From NCBI GenBank assembly GCA_964431685.1, contig CAYSLA010000202.1:1-5654 (forward strand): a stretch of DNA of 5,654 nt, in the 5' to 3' direction. A model generated the notes under the pieces. It was not told the origin of the DNA, did no database searches, and was given only the letters and a program-made list of their open reading frames with translations. Positions 1 through 5,324 of this stretch are shown here, piece by piece. The DNA is from CAYSLA01 sp964431685. Lineage in GTDB: Bacteria; Armatimonadota; UBA5829. Each line of letters starts with the position of its first letter. Within the stretch, counting starts at the first letter, position 1. A program made the translations under genes and the position numbers.

Positions 1-167
1 AGGGTGACGAGGTTCTTGCTTGCAATCTCAGCGACCGAACGAATCCTCTCTGATCGCTGCTCTCGGACGCTGGGTTGTGTATCAAGACGGACAATTTGTG
101 TGCCGTGCAACCAAAGAAAGGTGCCTGGATAGTCAGGGTCGATTAGACAGACGAATAGCGTGATGAT

Positions 168-223
168 GGGTCTAGATTGCCAAGATGAGGCGAGATTTGA
201 AATCTCGTCCCATCTTGGGACCC
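168..223. repeat. Large near-perfect inverted repeat upstream of flagellin
   Basis: The core is at 180-218. CCAAGATG (180-187) pairs with CATCTTGG (211-218), and CGAGATTT (191-198) pairs with AAATCTCG (200-207) around a single central G at 199. Of the three bases between the blocks, one is a mismatch (188/210), one pairs (189/209) and one is a G-U wobble (190/208). An outer arm GGGTC (168-172) can pair with GACCC (219-223) if seven bases on the left are bulged out. No run of T follows on either strand, so it is not a classic intrinsic terminator. It could be the end of an upstream transcript, an operator for a dimeric regulator, or a copy of a dispersed repeat; the window does not decide. Confidence 0.75.
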
Positions 224-276
224 AGCCGCCGAGAGAGGGTCAGACCCGCAAGAAGAAAAATACTATCAACAAACAG

Positions 277-312
277 TATAAAGTCCGGTTCTTTTGTGGA
301 AGAAGCTTATCG
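277..312 (+). promoter_or_regulatory. Possible flagellin promoter region (weak match)
   Basis: An AT-rich stretch ends in TATAAAGTCC (277-286). This contains TAAAGT, which resembles the -35 element of the flagellar sigma-28 class, and TATAAA, which resembles a sigma-70 -10 box. GCTTATCG (305-312) is only a half match to the sigma-28 -10 element (GCCGATAA). The spacing after TAAAGTCC is 18 bases, whereas about 11 is expected. No good sigma-54 GG/GC pair was found. The position, about 85 to 120 bases before the start codon, suits a promoter, but the elements do not fit any class well. Confidence 0.2.
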
Positions 313-354
313 GAGTTCATTGAGGTCACTTTTCAGGCTACGATGTGACTCCAG

Positions 355-390
355 TCGCCAGGGATTGGCGAGCAATCTTTCACGGAGGAA
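355..390 (+). promoter_or_regulatory. Flagellin leader: GGA-loop hairpin plus ribosome site, CsrA-like
   Basis: TCGCCA (355-360) and TGGCGA (366-371) form a perfect 6-bp stem. Its loop is GGGAT, so the GGA of an ANGGA motif (360-364) is exposed in the loop. A second ANGGA (ACGGA, 382-386) overlaps the Shine-Dalgarno GGAGG at 384-388, which lies 8 bases before the flagellin ATG. CsrA/RsmA binds such motifs, preferably in loops. In Bacillus, CsrA represses flagellin (hag) translation through one upstream hairpin site and one site over the ribosome site, and FliW relieves this. The same geometry is visible here. Whether CsrA or FliW exists in this organism cannot be seen. A competing hairpin GATTG/CAATC (363-377) is also possible. 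Confidence 0.5.
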
Positions 391-396
391 CAATAC

Positions 397-2151
397 ATGG
401 GACTGAGAATCAATCTCAACACGTCGGCGCTGAGCGCACACCGCACCTTGAGTGCGAACGACACCGCTCTCAGCCGGAGCATCGAAAGACTGTCCACAGG
501 CTTCAAGGTCAATAGTGCAGGCGACGACCCTGCAGGTCTTGTCATTTCTGAGAAGCTGCGCGCCCAGATATCCGGTCTAGGGCAGGCGATAAAGAACGCA
601 GGGGACGCAGTAAACATGGTGAAGACTGCTGAAGGCGCCTTGGGCGAGGTCCACAGGCTCCTGCGGTCAATGAGAGATCTGGCTGTTCACGCTGCTAACA
701 CCGGCGCAACGGACGCCGCTTCGGCCCAGGCTGACCAGGCGCAGGTCGACAACGCCATCAACAGTCTGAACAAGATCGCTACCGAAACGCAGTTCGGAAC
801 CCGCAAATTGCTGGACGGGTCCGCAGGGATAAAGACCTTCATCAACGGATCCAACGTGATGGCCGGTAACTTCTCGTTCGCTTCAGGATTGGTGAGCGGC
901 GCTGACATCCGTGTTGGCGTGACCTCCGCTGCCCAACAGGCAATTCTCACAAGCAATGCCACCTACGGTGGAGACGCTGTACTGAGCAGTGTTGCCACCT
1001 ACGGCGCCACCGGTTCCGTGTTCGGAGCGGCGGGCAGCATTGTTCTCAGCACACTTAGCGGCGGCACGGCTACGGCAATAAACGTAGCGTCAGCCAGCAC
1101 TGTTGCTCAGGTAGTAGACGCGATCAACGCCTACACGGCGGACACCGGCGTAACTGCTGCCTATGACACAACTGCCAAGACGGTTGTTCTGACCAAGAAC
1201 GATGCCCTCAAAGGCTCGGCAGACACGTTCACACTTACCTACACGGGTGGCACCGCGTTCGCTACTGGGACATCAACCGCAACGGGATTCTCCGGTACTT
1301 TTGCTGATGCGGGAGGAGCTCTGTATGTCAACGGGGTCAAAATAGACTATGCGGCCGGCGACAGCGTAGACGTGTTCGTCTCAAAAGTCAATGCCAAAAC
1401 CAGCCTCAGCGGCGTTACTGCCAGTGTTAACACGTCGACCAATAGACTCGAACTCAAGTCACAAGAGTACGGAAGCAAGAGCGCGATCAACATCACTTCC
1501 GGAACTGTCTTTCTGGGTGCGGCCACCAGCGCCGGCAGCAACAGGGGCGCAGACGCCGTCGGTTCCGTTCAGCAGTATGTCGCAGGACAGTGGCTCAACG
1601 TCTCGGACCAGTCGTGGACCGGTGGTGACGGGCTTACTCTGAAAGACAGTCTCGGCAACACCGTAATCCTCACGGAGGCTGGTGGAAGCGCCACGTATGA
1701 CGCCTCCAATCAGTTCACAACTGAGGTGAATACTCTTGTGTTCCAAGTGGGTGCCTACGCGGGGCAGATTAGAAATGTCAACATCAACTCGGTGTTCGCA
1801 CACAACTTGGGCAACGGCGCTGTCGCAGACAAGAACATCGCGAATCTTAATCTGACCTCGGCACAGGGAGCCCAGGACGCAATCAAGGTGATAGACAAGG
1901 CGATAGCCGACATATCAAGCACTCGCTCTGCATTGGGAGCGACCCAGAGAAACGTTCTCGAGTCCAGCATCAACTCGCTGAATATAGCCAAGGAAATGGT
2001 CTCTGCGTCTGAGTCGACAATCAGAGACACCGACATGGCCAGCGAGATGGTGGAGTTCACGAAGCTGCAGATACTCCAGCAGTCCGGCATAGCGATGCTT
2101 GCACAGGCCAACAGCGGACCGCAGGCACTGCTATCGCTGCTCAAAGGATAG
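397..2151 (+). CDS. fliC: Flagellin, filament structural protein
   Basis: The 584-residue product is exported by the flagellar type III apparatus and polymerises into the filament. Residues 1 to about 143 are the N-terminal D0/D1 helices; they include the typical LSTGFKVNSAGDDPAGL stretch (32-48) and MRDLAVHAAN (92-101). Residues about 485-584 are the C-terminal D1/D0, with IRDTDMASEM (542-551) and a MLAQAN-type end. Both ends are strongly conserved among flagellins. Between them lies a Gly/Ala/Thr/Ser-rich beta insert of about 330 residues. It has two Flagellin_IN-like units, roughly 212-285 and 305-366, the second with VNGVKI and LELKSQEYGS. This insert makes the protein longer than minimal flagellins of about 270-300 residues. 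No cysteine is present. GGAGG at 384-388 supports the ATG at 397. The symbol could equally be hag or flaA in this lineage. Confidence 0.97.
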   Translation: MGLRINLNTSALSAHRTLSANDTALSRSIERLSTGFKVNSAGDDPAGLVISEKLRAQISGLGQAIKNAGDAVNMVKTAEGALGEVHRLLRSMRDLAVHAANTGATDAASAQADQAQVDNAINSLNKIATETQFGTRKLLDGSAGIKTFINGSNVMAGNFSFASGLVSGADIRVGVTSAAQQAILTSNATYGGDAVLSSVATYGATGSVFGAAGSIVLSTLSGGTATAINVASASTVAQVVDAINAYTADTGVTAAYDTTAKTVVLTKNDALKGSADTFTLTYTGGTAFATGTSTATGFSGTFADAGGALYVNGVKIDYAAGDSVDVFVSKVNAKTSLSGVTASVNTSTNRLELKSQEYGSKSAINITSGTVFLGAATSAGSNRGADAVGSVQQYVAGQWLNVSDQSWTGGDGLTLKDSLGNTVILTEAGGSATYDASNQFTTEVNTLVFQVGAYAGQIRNVNINSVFAHNLGNGAVADKNIANLNLTSAQGAQDAIKVIDKAIADISSTRSALGATQRNVLESSINSLNIAKEMVSASESTIRDTDMASEMVEFTKLQILQQSGIAMLAQANSGPQALLSLLKG

Positions 2152-2342
2152 TTCCTAGCTTGCGCGGCGAGGGGCAAAGTCCTCTCCTGCTTCGAAACCG
2201 GTGGTAGATGCAGATGTCGAATGTGCGCACGCAATATCTGCCAATCGCCGCTCAACAGCGCATAGGCAAGAGGCTATCTATCGCCCGGAGCGATCTGGAT
2301 ATCAGCACCTGTTCGTATATGAAGTACGCTCAGTTCAGCGCA

Positions 2343-2360
2343 AACACAGGCAACTGTGTT
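2343..2360 (+). other. Hairpin with GCAA tetraloop
   Basis: AACACAG (2343-2349) and CTGTGTT (2354-2360) form a perfect 7-bp stem closed by GCAA, a GNRA-type tetraloop. GNRA loops are especially stable in RNA and often dock into a receptor elsewhere in a fold. The hairpin lies 18 bases upstream of the much stronger stem at 2379-2414. It could be part of a structured leader or of the flagellin 3' end. Confidence 0.5.
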
Positions 2361-2378
2361 AACGTTGGAGCGTGAATA

Positions 2379-2414
2379 GCCGGGGGTGAGGCAGGGTTCT
2401 GCCTCGCCCCTGGC
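2379..2414 (+). terminator. Strong GC-rich hairpin, possible flagellin terminator
   Basis: The left arm GCCGGGGGTGAGGCAG (2379-2394) pairs with CTGCCTCGCCCCTGGC (2399-2414) over 16 positions, two of them G-U wobbles, with a 4-base loop GGTT. It is the strongest stem between flagellin and fliD, and flagellin genes commonly end in a strong hairpin. However, it lies 228 bases after the flagellin stop and is followed by CATTGGATTCTG rather than a T run. It may instead be an RNA stabiliser, a pause site or part of a fliD leader. The hairpin itself is certain; its role as a terminator is not. Confidence 0.4.
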
Positions 2415-2465
2415 ATTGGATTCTGTATCCTGGCATCACGGTAACGGGACGGGACAGTCTCGGGC

Positions 2466-2493
2466 TAAGGGTTTGGATAGTAAGCGTCGAACA
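2466..2493 (+). promoter_or_regulatory. Possible sigma-28-like promoter of fliD
   Basis: TAAGGGTT (2466-2473) matches 6 of 8 bases of the sigma-28 -35 element TAAAGTTT. After 12 bases, GTCGAACA (2486-2493) matches 5 of 8 bases of GCCGATAA. The position, about 75 to 100 bases before the fliD start, is suitable. The match is weak and the spacing is one base long, so chance is a real possibility. Confidence 0.2.
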
Positions 2494-2525
2494 CTAATAT
2501 GGAAAGAGTACTTGTTATTGGATAT

Positions 2526-2541
2526 GCCCCCCTGTGGGGGC
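2526..2541 (+). other. Short GC hairpin just before the fliD ribosome site
   Basis: GCCCCC (2526-2531) and GGGGGC (2536-2541) form a perfect 6-bp G/C stem with loop CTGT. It ends 12 bases before the GGAGGAG ribosome site of fliD. If transcribed it would be very stable. It could set mRNA stability or protect the leader, or end a short upstream transcript. An in-frame GTG at 2534 falls in the loop and is a poor start candidate. Confidence 0.5.
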
Positions 2542-2553
2542 CTGGATACGTCT

Positions 2554-2560
2554 GGAGGAG
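2554..2560 (+). promoter_or_regulatory. Ribosome site that fixes the fliD start
   Basis: GGAGGAG lies 6 to 8 bases before the ATG at 2567, which is ideal spacing. It argues against the longer in-frame reading from GTG 2534, which would add 11 residues absent from FliD proteins and would place this site inside the gene. Confidence 0.85.
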
Positions 2561-2566
2561 TTCGCT

Positions 2567-4285
2567 ATGGCTGGAATGATGTCAATAAGCGGCATCGCGT
2601 CGGGCATCAAGGCGGATGACATTGTCGCAAAGGTTATGGAATACGCCCGCAGACCTCAGCAGCAGTTGCAGGCCCAAAAGGAGAAAGCTAAGTACCAGCT
2701 CGGTGCCTGGCAGGAGATAAACACACGAGTGCTGGCCCTCAAAATGAAAGCCGACGCAATATCGTCGAGTTCCTCTTTCAAGGCCAAGTCCGTCACATCA
2801 AGCGACGAGACTATTGCCAAAGCCTCGGCTTCAGCGGACGCAATGGCAGGCTCCTATGACATCAGGATCATAAGGACGGCCCAAAGTCATCAGCGTTCTT
2901 CGGCTTCCGTCAACAGCGCGGAATCTGATATCGGAACAGGCACACTGGACATCACGTTTGCCAATGACCACAGCAAGGACTTCACCGTTGAGATAGACTC
3001 GGCCAACAACACACTGATCGGTCTGCGCGACGCCATAAACCGCGCTGACAAGGGAGTGACTGCCTCGATCGTGAACACTGGAACGCCCACCGCTCCCGCC
3101 TACCAACTGCTGCTAACCAGCAAGAACACTGGCGAGATCAACCAGTTTACGGCAGTATCAACCGGGCTNNNNNNNNNNNNNNNNNNNNNNNNNNNNNNNN
3201 NNNNNNNNNNNNNNNNNNNNNNNNNNNNNNNNNNNNNNNNNNNNNNNNNNNNNNNNNNNNNNNNNNNNTCCAGTGTCAGCGGCCTCACCGGCAAGTACAG
3301 CGCTCTTTCATCAATTGGAATTACCCTGGGCACCAGCGGCAGGCTGAACATTGACGATTCGAAGCTGTCACAATCGCTTAGCGAGCGCCCCGTCGACGTT
3401 GCGCGCCTGTTCGCTGCAGACGTGCGGTCCGAGAGCACCTACGTCAGCTATGCGTCATCGACGTCCTCCACGAAGATTTCAGGGCCCAATGGTTGGGCCG
3501 TAGAGATCACTCAGGCTGCGCGCCGCGCCCAAGCGACGGCGGGCGTGGCACTTGACGATGGCACTCTGACCAGTGATGAGACGATAGTGATCAACGGCAA
3601 GCAGATCAACCTCACCGCGGGCATGTCGCTCTCTTCAATCATCACAGAGATAAACAAGTATGCTAACGACACCAACGTCATGGCCTTCAAGGATACTCGC
3701 GACGGCCACGACTACCTTGCGTTGCGCTCAAGACAATACGGCTCCGGTTACGACTTCACCGCCTACTCCCTGAGTTCGAACCAGCAGGGAGGCTTGGTTA
3801 CCAGTGGCCTGGGGACGGTTCAGATATCAGCGGCCAATGCTGGCGGACAGAACGGACTTGGGACAGGCCTCGCTGGACTGGACGTAGAAGGAACCATAGC
3901 AGGGGAGGTTTGTAAAGGCAAGGGCCAGATTCTGTCTGCCGACTCAGCCAACACCACGAGCCCCATCTACGGGCTGTCTCTGCTGATAACGGCCACTAAC
4001 GCCATGTCAACCTCAATCATATTCAGCAAAGGGGTGGGCTCATCACTGAGCGATATGCTGGGTCAAGCTACCTCAGGCAGGGGAAGCATAGTGACCGCGC
4101 AGGACTCACTGAACCTCGAGATCGAGCAGATTGACAAGAACATAGCCGATATGGAAACCCGGCTTCTAGCTCAGCAAGACCGGCTTCTGAATCAGTTCAA
4201 CCAGATGGAAGTCCAACTGGCCAAACTGCAGTCGCAGGGCCAGTACCTGGCGGCTCAGCTTTCGTCGCTTACTAGTAAGCAATAG
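2567..4285 (+). CDS. fliD: Flagellar filament cap protein FliD (HAP2), interrupted by assembly gap
   Basis: FliD caps the growing filament and helps flagellin subunits fold into place. The nominal length is 572 residues, counting the gap as 100 bases. Residues 5 to about 105 are FliD_N, beginning SISGIASGIKADDIV. Residues about 120-190 form a Flagellin_IN-like unit. The N run covers residues 201-234. After it, SSIGITLGTSGRLNIDDSKL (248-267) and VDVARLF belong to FliD_C. A second Flagellin_IN-like insert follows (about 330-404, with IVINGKQINL and LRSRQYGSG), then a GKGQIL segment and an IIFSKGVGSSLSDML motif seen in long FliDs. A C-terminal coiled coil (about 510-565, with MEVQLAKLQSQ) completes it. 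The only cysteine visible is C449. The start at 2567 is fixed by GGAGGAG. The early part of FliD_C seems to be missing in the gap. Confidence 0.93.
   Translation: MAGMMSISGIASGIKADDIVAKVMEYARRPQQQLQAQKEKAKYQLGAWQEINTRVLALKMKADAISSSSSFKAKSVTSSDETIAKASASADAMAGSYDIRIIRTAQSHQRSSASVNSAESDIGTGTLDITFANDHSKDFTVEIDSANNTLIGLRDAINRADKGVTASIVNTGTPTAPAYQLLLTSKNTGEINQFTAVSTGXXXXXXXXXXXXXXXXXXXXXXXXXXXXXXXXXXSSVSGLTGKYSALSSIGITLGTSGRLNIDDSKLSQSLSERPVDVARLFAADVRSESTYVSYASSTSSTKISGPNGWAVEITQAARRAQATAGVALDDGTLTSDETIVINGKQINLTAGMSLSSIITEINKYANDTNVMAFKDTRDGHDYLALRSRQYGSGYDFTAYSLSSNQQGGLVTSGLGTVQISAANAGGQNGLGTGLAGLDVEGTIAGEVCKGKGQILSADSANTTSPIYGLSLLITATNAMSTSIIFSKGVGSSLSDMLGQATSGRGSIVTAQDSLNLEIEQIDKNIADMETRLLAQQDRLLNQFNQMEVQLAKLQSQGQYLAAQLSSLTSKQ
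3169..3268. other. Assembly gap of 100 N inside fliD
   Basis: Exactly 100 undetermined bases. Round runs of 100 N are the usual placeholder for a scaffold gap of unknown size. The reading frame happens to stay the same across it, which has a one in three chance of being accidental. What is missing from the protein suggests that the true gap is longer. Confidence 0.97.
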
Positions 4286-4359
4286 CGCAAGAAAAACCGA
4301 CAGTGCGCGGGTCCCAATCCCGCCCTATCAGGGAAGAACTAACTCTCCGGAGATAACTA

Positions 4360-4764
4360 ATGACAACACCCGATGGGTACGCTCACTATCAGGAAAACCA
4401 GTTAATGACTGCATCGCCTGCAAAACTGCTTCTGGCTGCGTATGACGGCGCGATCCGGTTCTGCCGGATGGCCGGAGAAAGTATGAACCAGAACAACTAC
4501 GCGGATCATGCAATCTACGTGAATAGAGCAGTCGCGATAGTGTGCGAACTGGCCTCAACTCTCAAAGAGGACGTCGACCCAACGCTGGTCGGCAGGCTGA
4601 GGTCACTGTATTCATACGTGCTCGACAAACTGGCGCAGGCAACACTCAATCAGGACATCGCAGCATTAGACGAAGCAATCGGCGTGCTTAGCCAACTGCG
4701 TGAAGCATGGGGACAGGCAGAGAAGAACATTCTGGTAGAGAAAGCGGGGAAAGAGGCTGCGTGA
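4360..4764 (+). CDS. fliS: Flagellin-specific export chaperone FliS
   Basis: FliS binds the C-terminal D0 helix of newly made flagellin in the cytoplasm, prevents early polymerisation and helps deliver it to the export gate. At 134 residues it has the usual family length and is all-helical. The family signature is clear: Y7, the MTASPAKLLLAAYDGAIRF stretch (16-34), ELASTL (63-68), LRSLYSYVLDKL (80-91) and the closing LSQLREAW (110-117). The ATG is preceded by GGAG (4349-4352), 7 bases away, which lies within a perfect 10-base palindrome (4344-4353). It follows fliD after 74 bases that hold only a weak 5-bp hairpin (4307-4323), so it is probably cotranscribed with fliD. Its stop codon overlaps the next start as GTGA. 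Confidence 0.95.
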   Translation: MTTPDGYAHYQENQLMTASPAKLLLAAYDGAIRFCRMAGESMNQNNYADHAIYVNRAVAIVCELASTLKEDVDPTLVGRLRSLYSYVLDKLAQATLNQDIAALDEAIGVLSQLREAWGQAEKNILVEKAGKEAA

Positions 4765-5324
4765 GCGAGTACGCGATTCCAAAGAACGACCTGCTGGCCG
4801 CCCTCAGAGAACTGACCCTGGCGTATCAGAGACAGAACGCCGTTCTCTCTGAGATATCCAGGACCAGCGAGGACATAGCCTCAATCATAGAACAACCAGA
4901 CTCCACTGACGCCGTGGATGCGCTGATTGAGACGCGACAGCGGCAGTGCGAGCGTCTCAAGGAAGTCTCGTTGCCACTGGACATAAAGATAGACACATTC
5001 ATTCGGGAAGCCGATCACTCAAGCGTTTCCGGGGCCAAGAAAGCTCAGAATACAACCGATCCGCGGTCGGGCGTTTCTTCGGATTCCCTTAGGACGAGCT
5101 ACACGGACGATCTCACGCAAACGATCAGCAACTTGCAGTCCGACTCGCGCTCTCTGATGGAAGGCATAATGAGATGCCAGGCCAAGTGTGAGTCAGTGCT
5201 GCGTTCCCGCCTTGATGCGACGGCGAAGGCTATCGGTGAGTCCGTGCAAAAGCGTCGCGTGAATGCGGCCTACAGTCCGGCGCACCACAGCCAGACACCG
5301 CGCTACCTCGACAGACAGCAATGA
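4761..5324 (+). CDS. FlgN/FliT-like putative flagellar chaperone
   Basis: A predicted 187-residue, mostly helical cytoplasmic protein. The start is taken as GTG 4761, which overlaps the fliS stop (GTGA), with GAGG at 4753-4756 just upstream. A longer in-frame reading from 4707 would lie inside fliS and is unlikely. Residues about 10-85 form a helical hairpin with ALIETRQRQCERLKEVSLPL (54-73), a spacing typical of the FlgN/FliT class. Residues about 85-115 are a Ser/Thr/Asp-rich linker, probably disordered. Residues about 116-168 form another helix, and the tail AYSPAHHSQTPRYLDRQQ (170-187) resembles the ends of FlgN/FliT-type proteins. Such chaperones carry FliD or the hook-filament junction proteins. 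Its place directly after fliS is where fliT usually lies. Sequence similarity is low, so the class is partly inferred from position. Confidence 0.6.
   Translation: MSEYAIPKNDLLAALRELTLAYQRQNAVLSEISRTSEDIASIIEQPDSTDAVDALIETRQRQCERLKEVSLPLDIKIDTFIREADHSSVSGAKKAQNTTDPRSGVSSDSLRTSYTDDLTQTISNLQSDSRSLMEGIMRCQAKCESVLRSRLDATAKAIGESVQKRRVNAAYSPAHHSQTPRYLDRQQ

Larger units (their letters stand above)
1..396. other. Non-coding region upstream of flagellin
   Basis: I see no gene here that I can support. Several frames stay open for 40 to 80 codons, for example the minus strand from about 239 to the left edge and one plus frame from 8 to 163. None has an ATG with a ribosome site, and none resembles a family I know. 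The left end could still hold the tail of an upstream gene. The region contains a large inverted repeat at 168-223, a smaller one (GGGTC-A-GACCC) at 237-247, an A-rich stretch at about 250-282, and the flagellin leader. The pentamer GGGTC or its complement occurs at 136, 168, 219, 237 and 243. Together this looks like a control region rather than coding sequence. Confidence 0.6.
2152..2566. other. Structured spacer between flagellin and fliD
   Basis: These 415 bases hold no gene I can support. Open frames inside it (for example a GTG frame from 2386 that runs into fliD in another frame) look like chance. The spacer contains inverted repeats at 2280-2294 (ATCGC/GCGAT, 5 bp), 2343-2360, 2379-2414 and 2526-2541, and a direct repeat CCTGGCAT at 2409-2416 and 2429-2436. 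It probably contains the end of the flagellin transcript and the promoter and leader of fliD. I looked for the conserved core of the class I cyclic-di-GMP riboswitch and did not find it. Confidence 0.6.

Noticed and set aside
8..163. Plus-strand frame open for about 51 codons
   Set aside because: No ATG start, no ribosome site and no family resemblance. It overlaps the open minus-strand frame, and at most one of the two could be real.
1..239. Minus-strand frame open for about 79 codons to the left edge, with a protein-like translation
   Set aside because: No ATG or GTG start, only a TTG at 110-108 without a ribosome site. The frame also runs through the large palindrome. I recognise no family. 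It could be a remnant, but I cannot support it as a gene.
160..406. Two short plus-strand ORFs before flagellin (62 and 73 residues)
   Set aside because: Their starts lie beside or within the palindrome and have no ribosome site. One runs into the flagellin start, and their compositions look random.
2152..2190. Weak inverted repeat GAGG/CCTC just after the flagellin stop, as terminator
   Set aside because: The stem is only 4 bp with no T run after it, too weak to call.
1459..2255. Long minus-strand ORFs opposite flagellin (114 and 166 residues)
   Set aside because: They are antisense shadows of a clear flagellin gene, without ribosome sites or family resemblance.
2534..2566. Longer fliD from GTG 2534, adding 11 residues
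   Set aside because: The GTG sits in the loop of a hairpin and has no ribosome site. The GGAGGAG site and the usual FliD N-terminus point to ATG 2567.
2386..2619. GTG-started ORF of 77 residues across the fliD start
   Set aside because: It begins inside the strong hairpin, has no ribosome site and overlaps the start of fliD in another frame.
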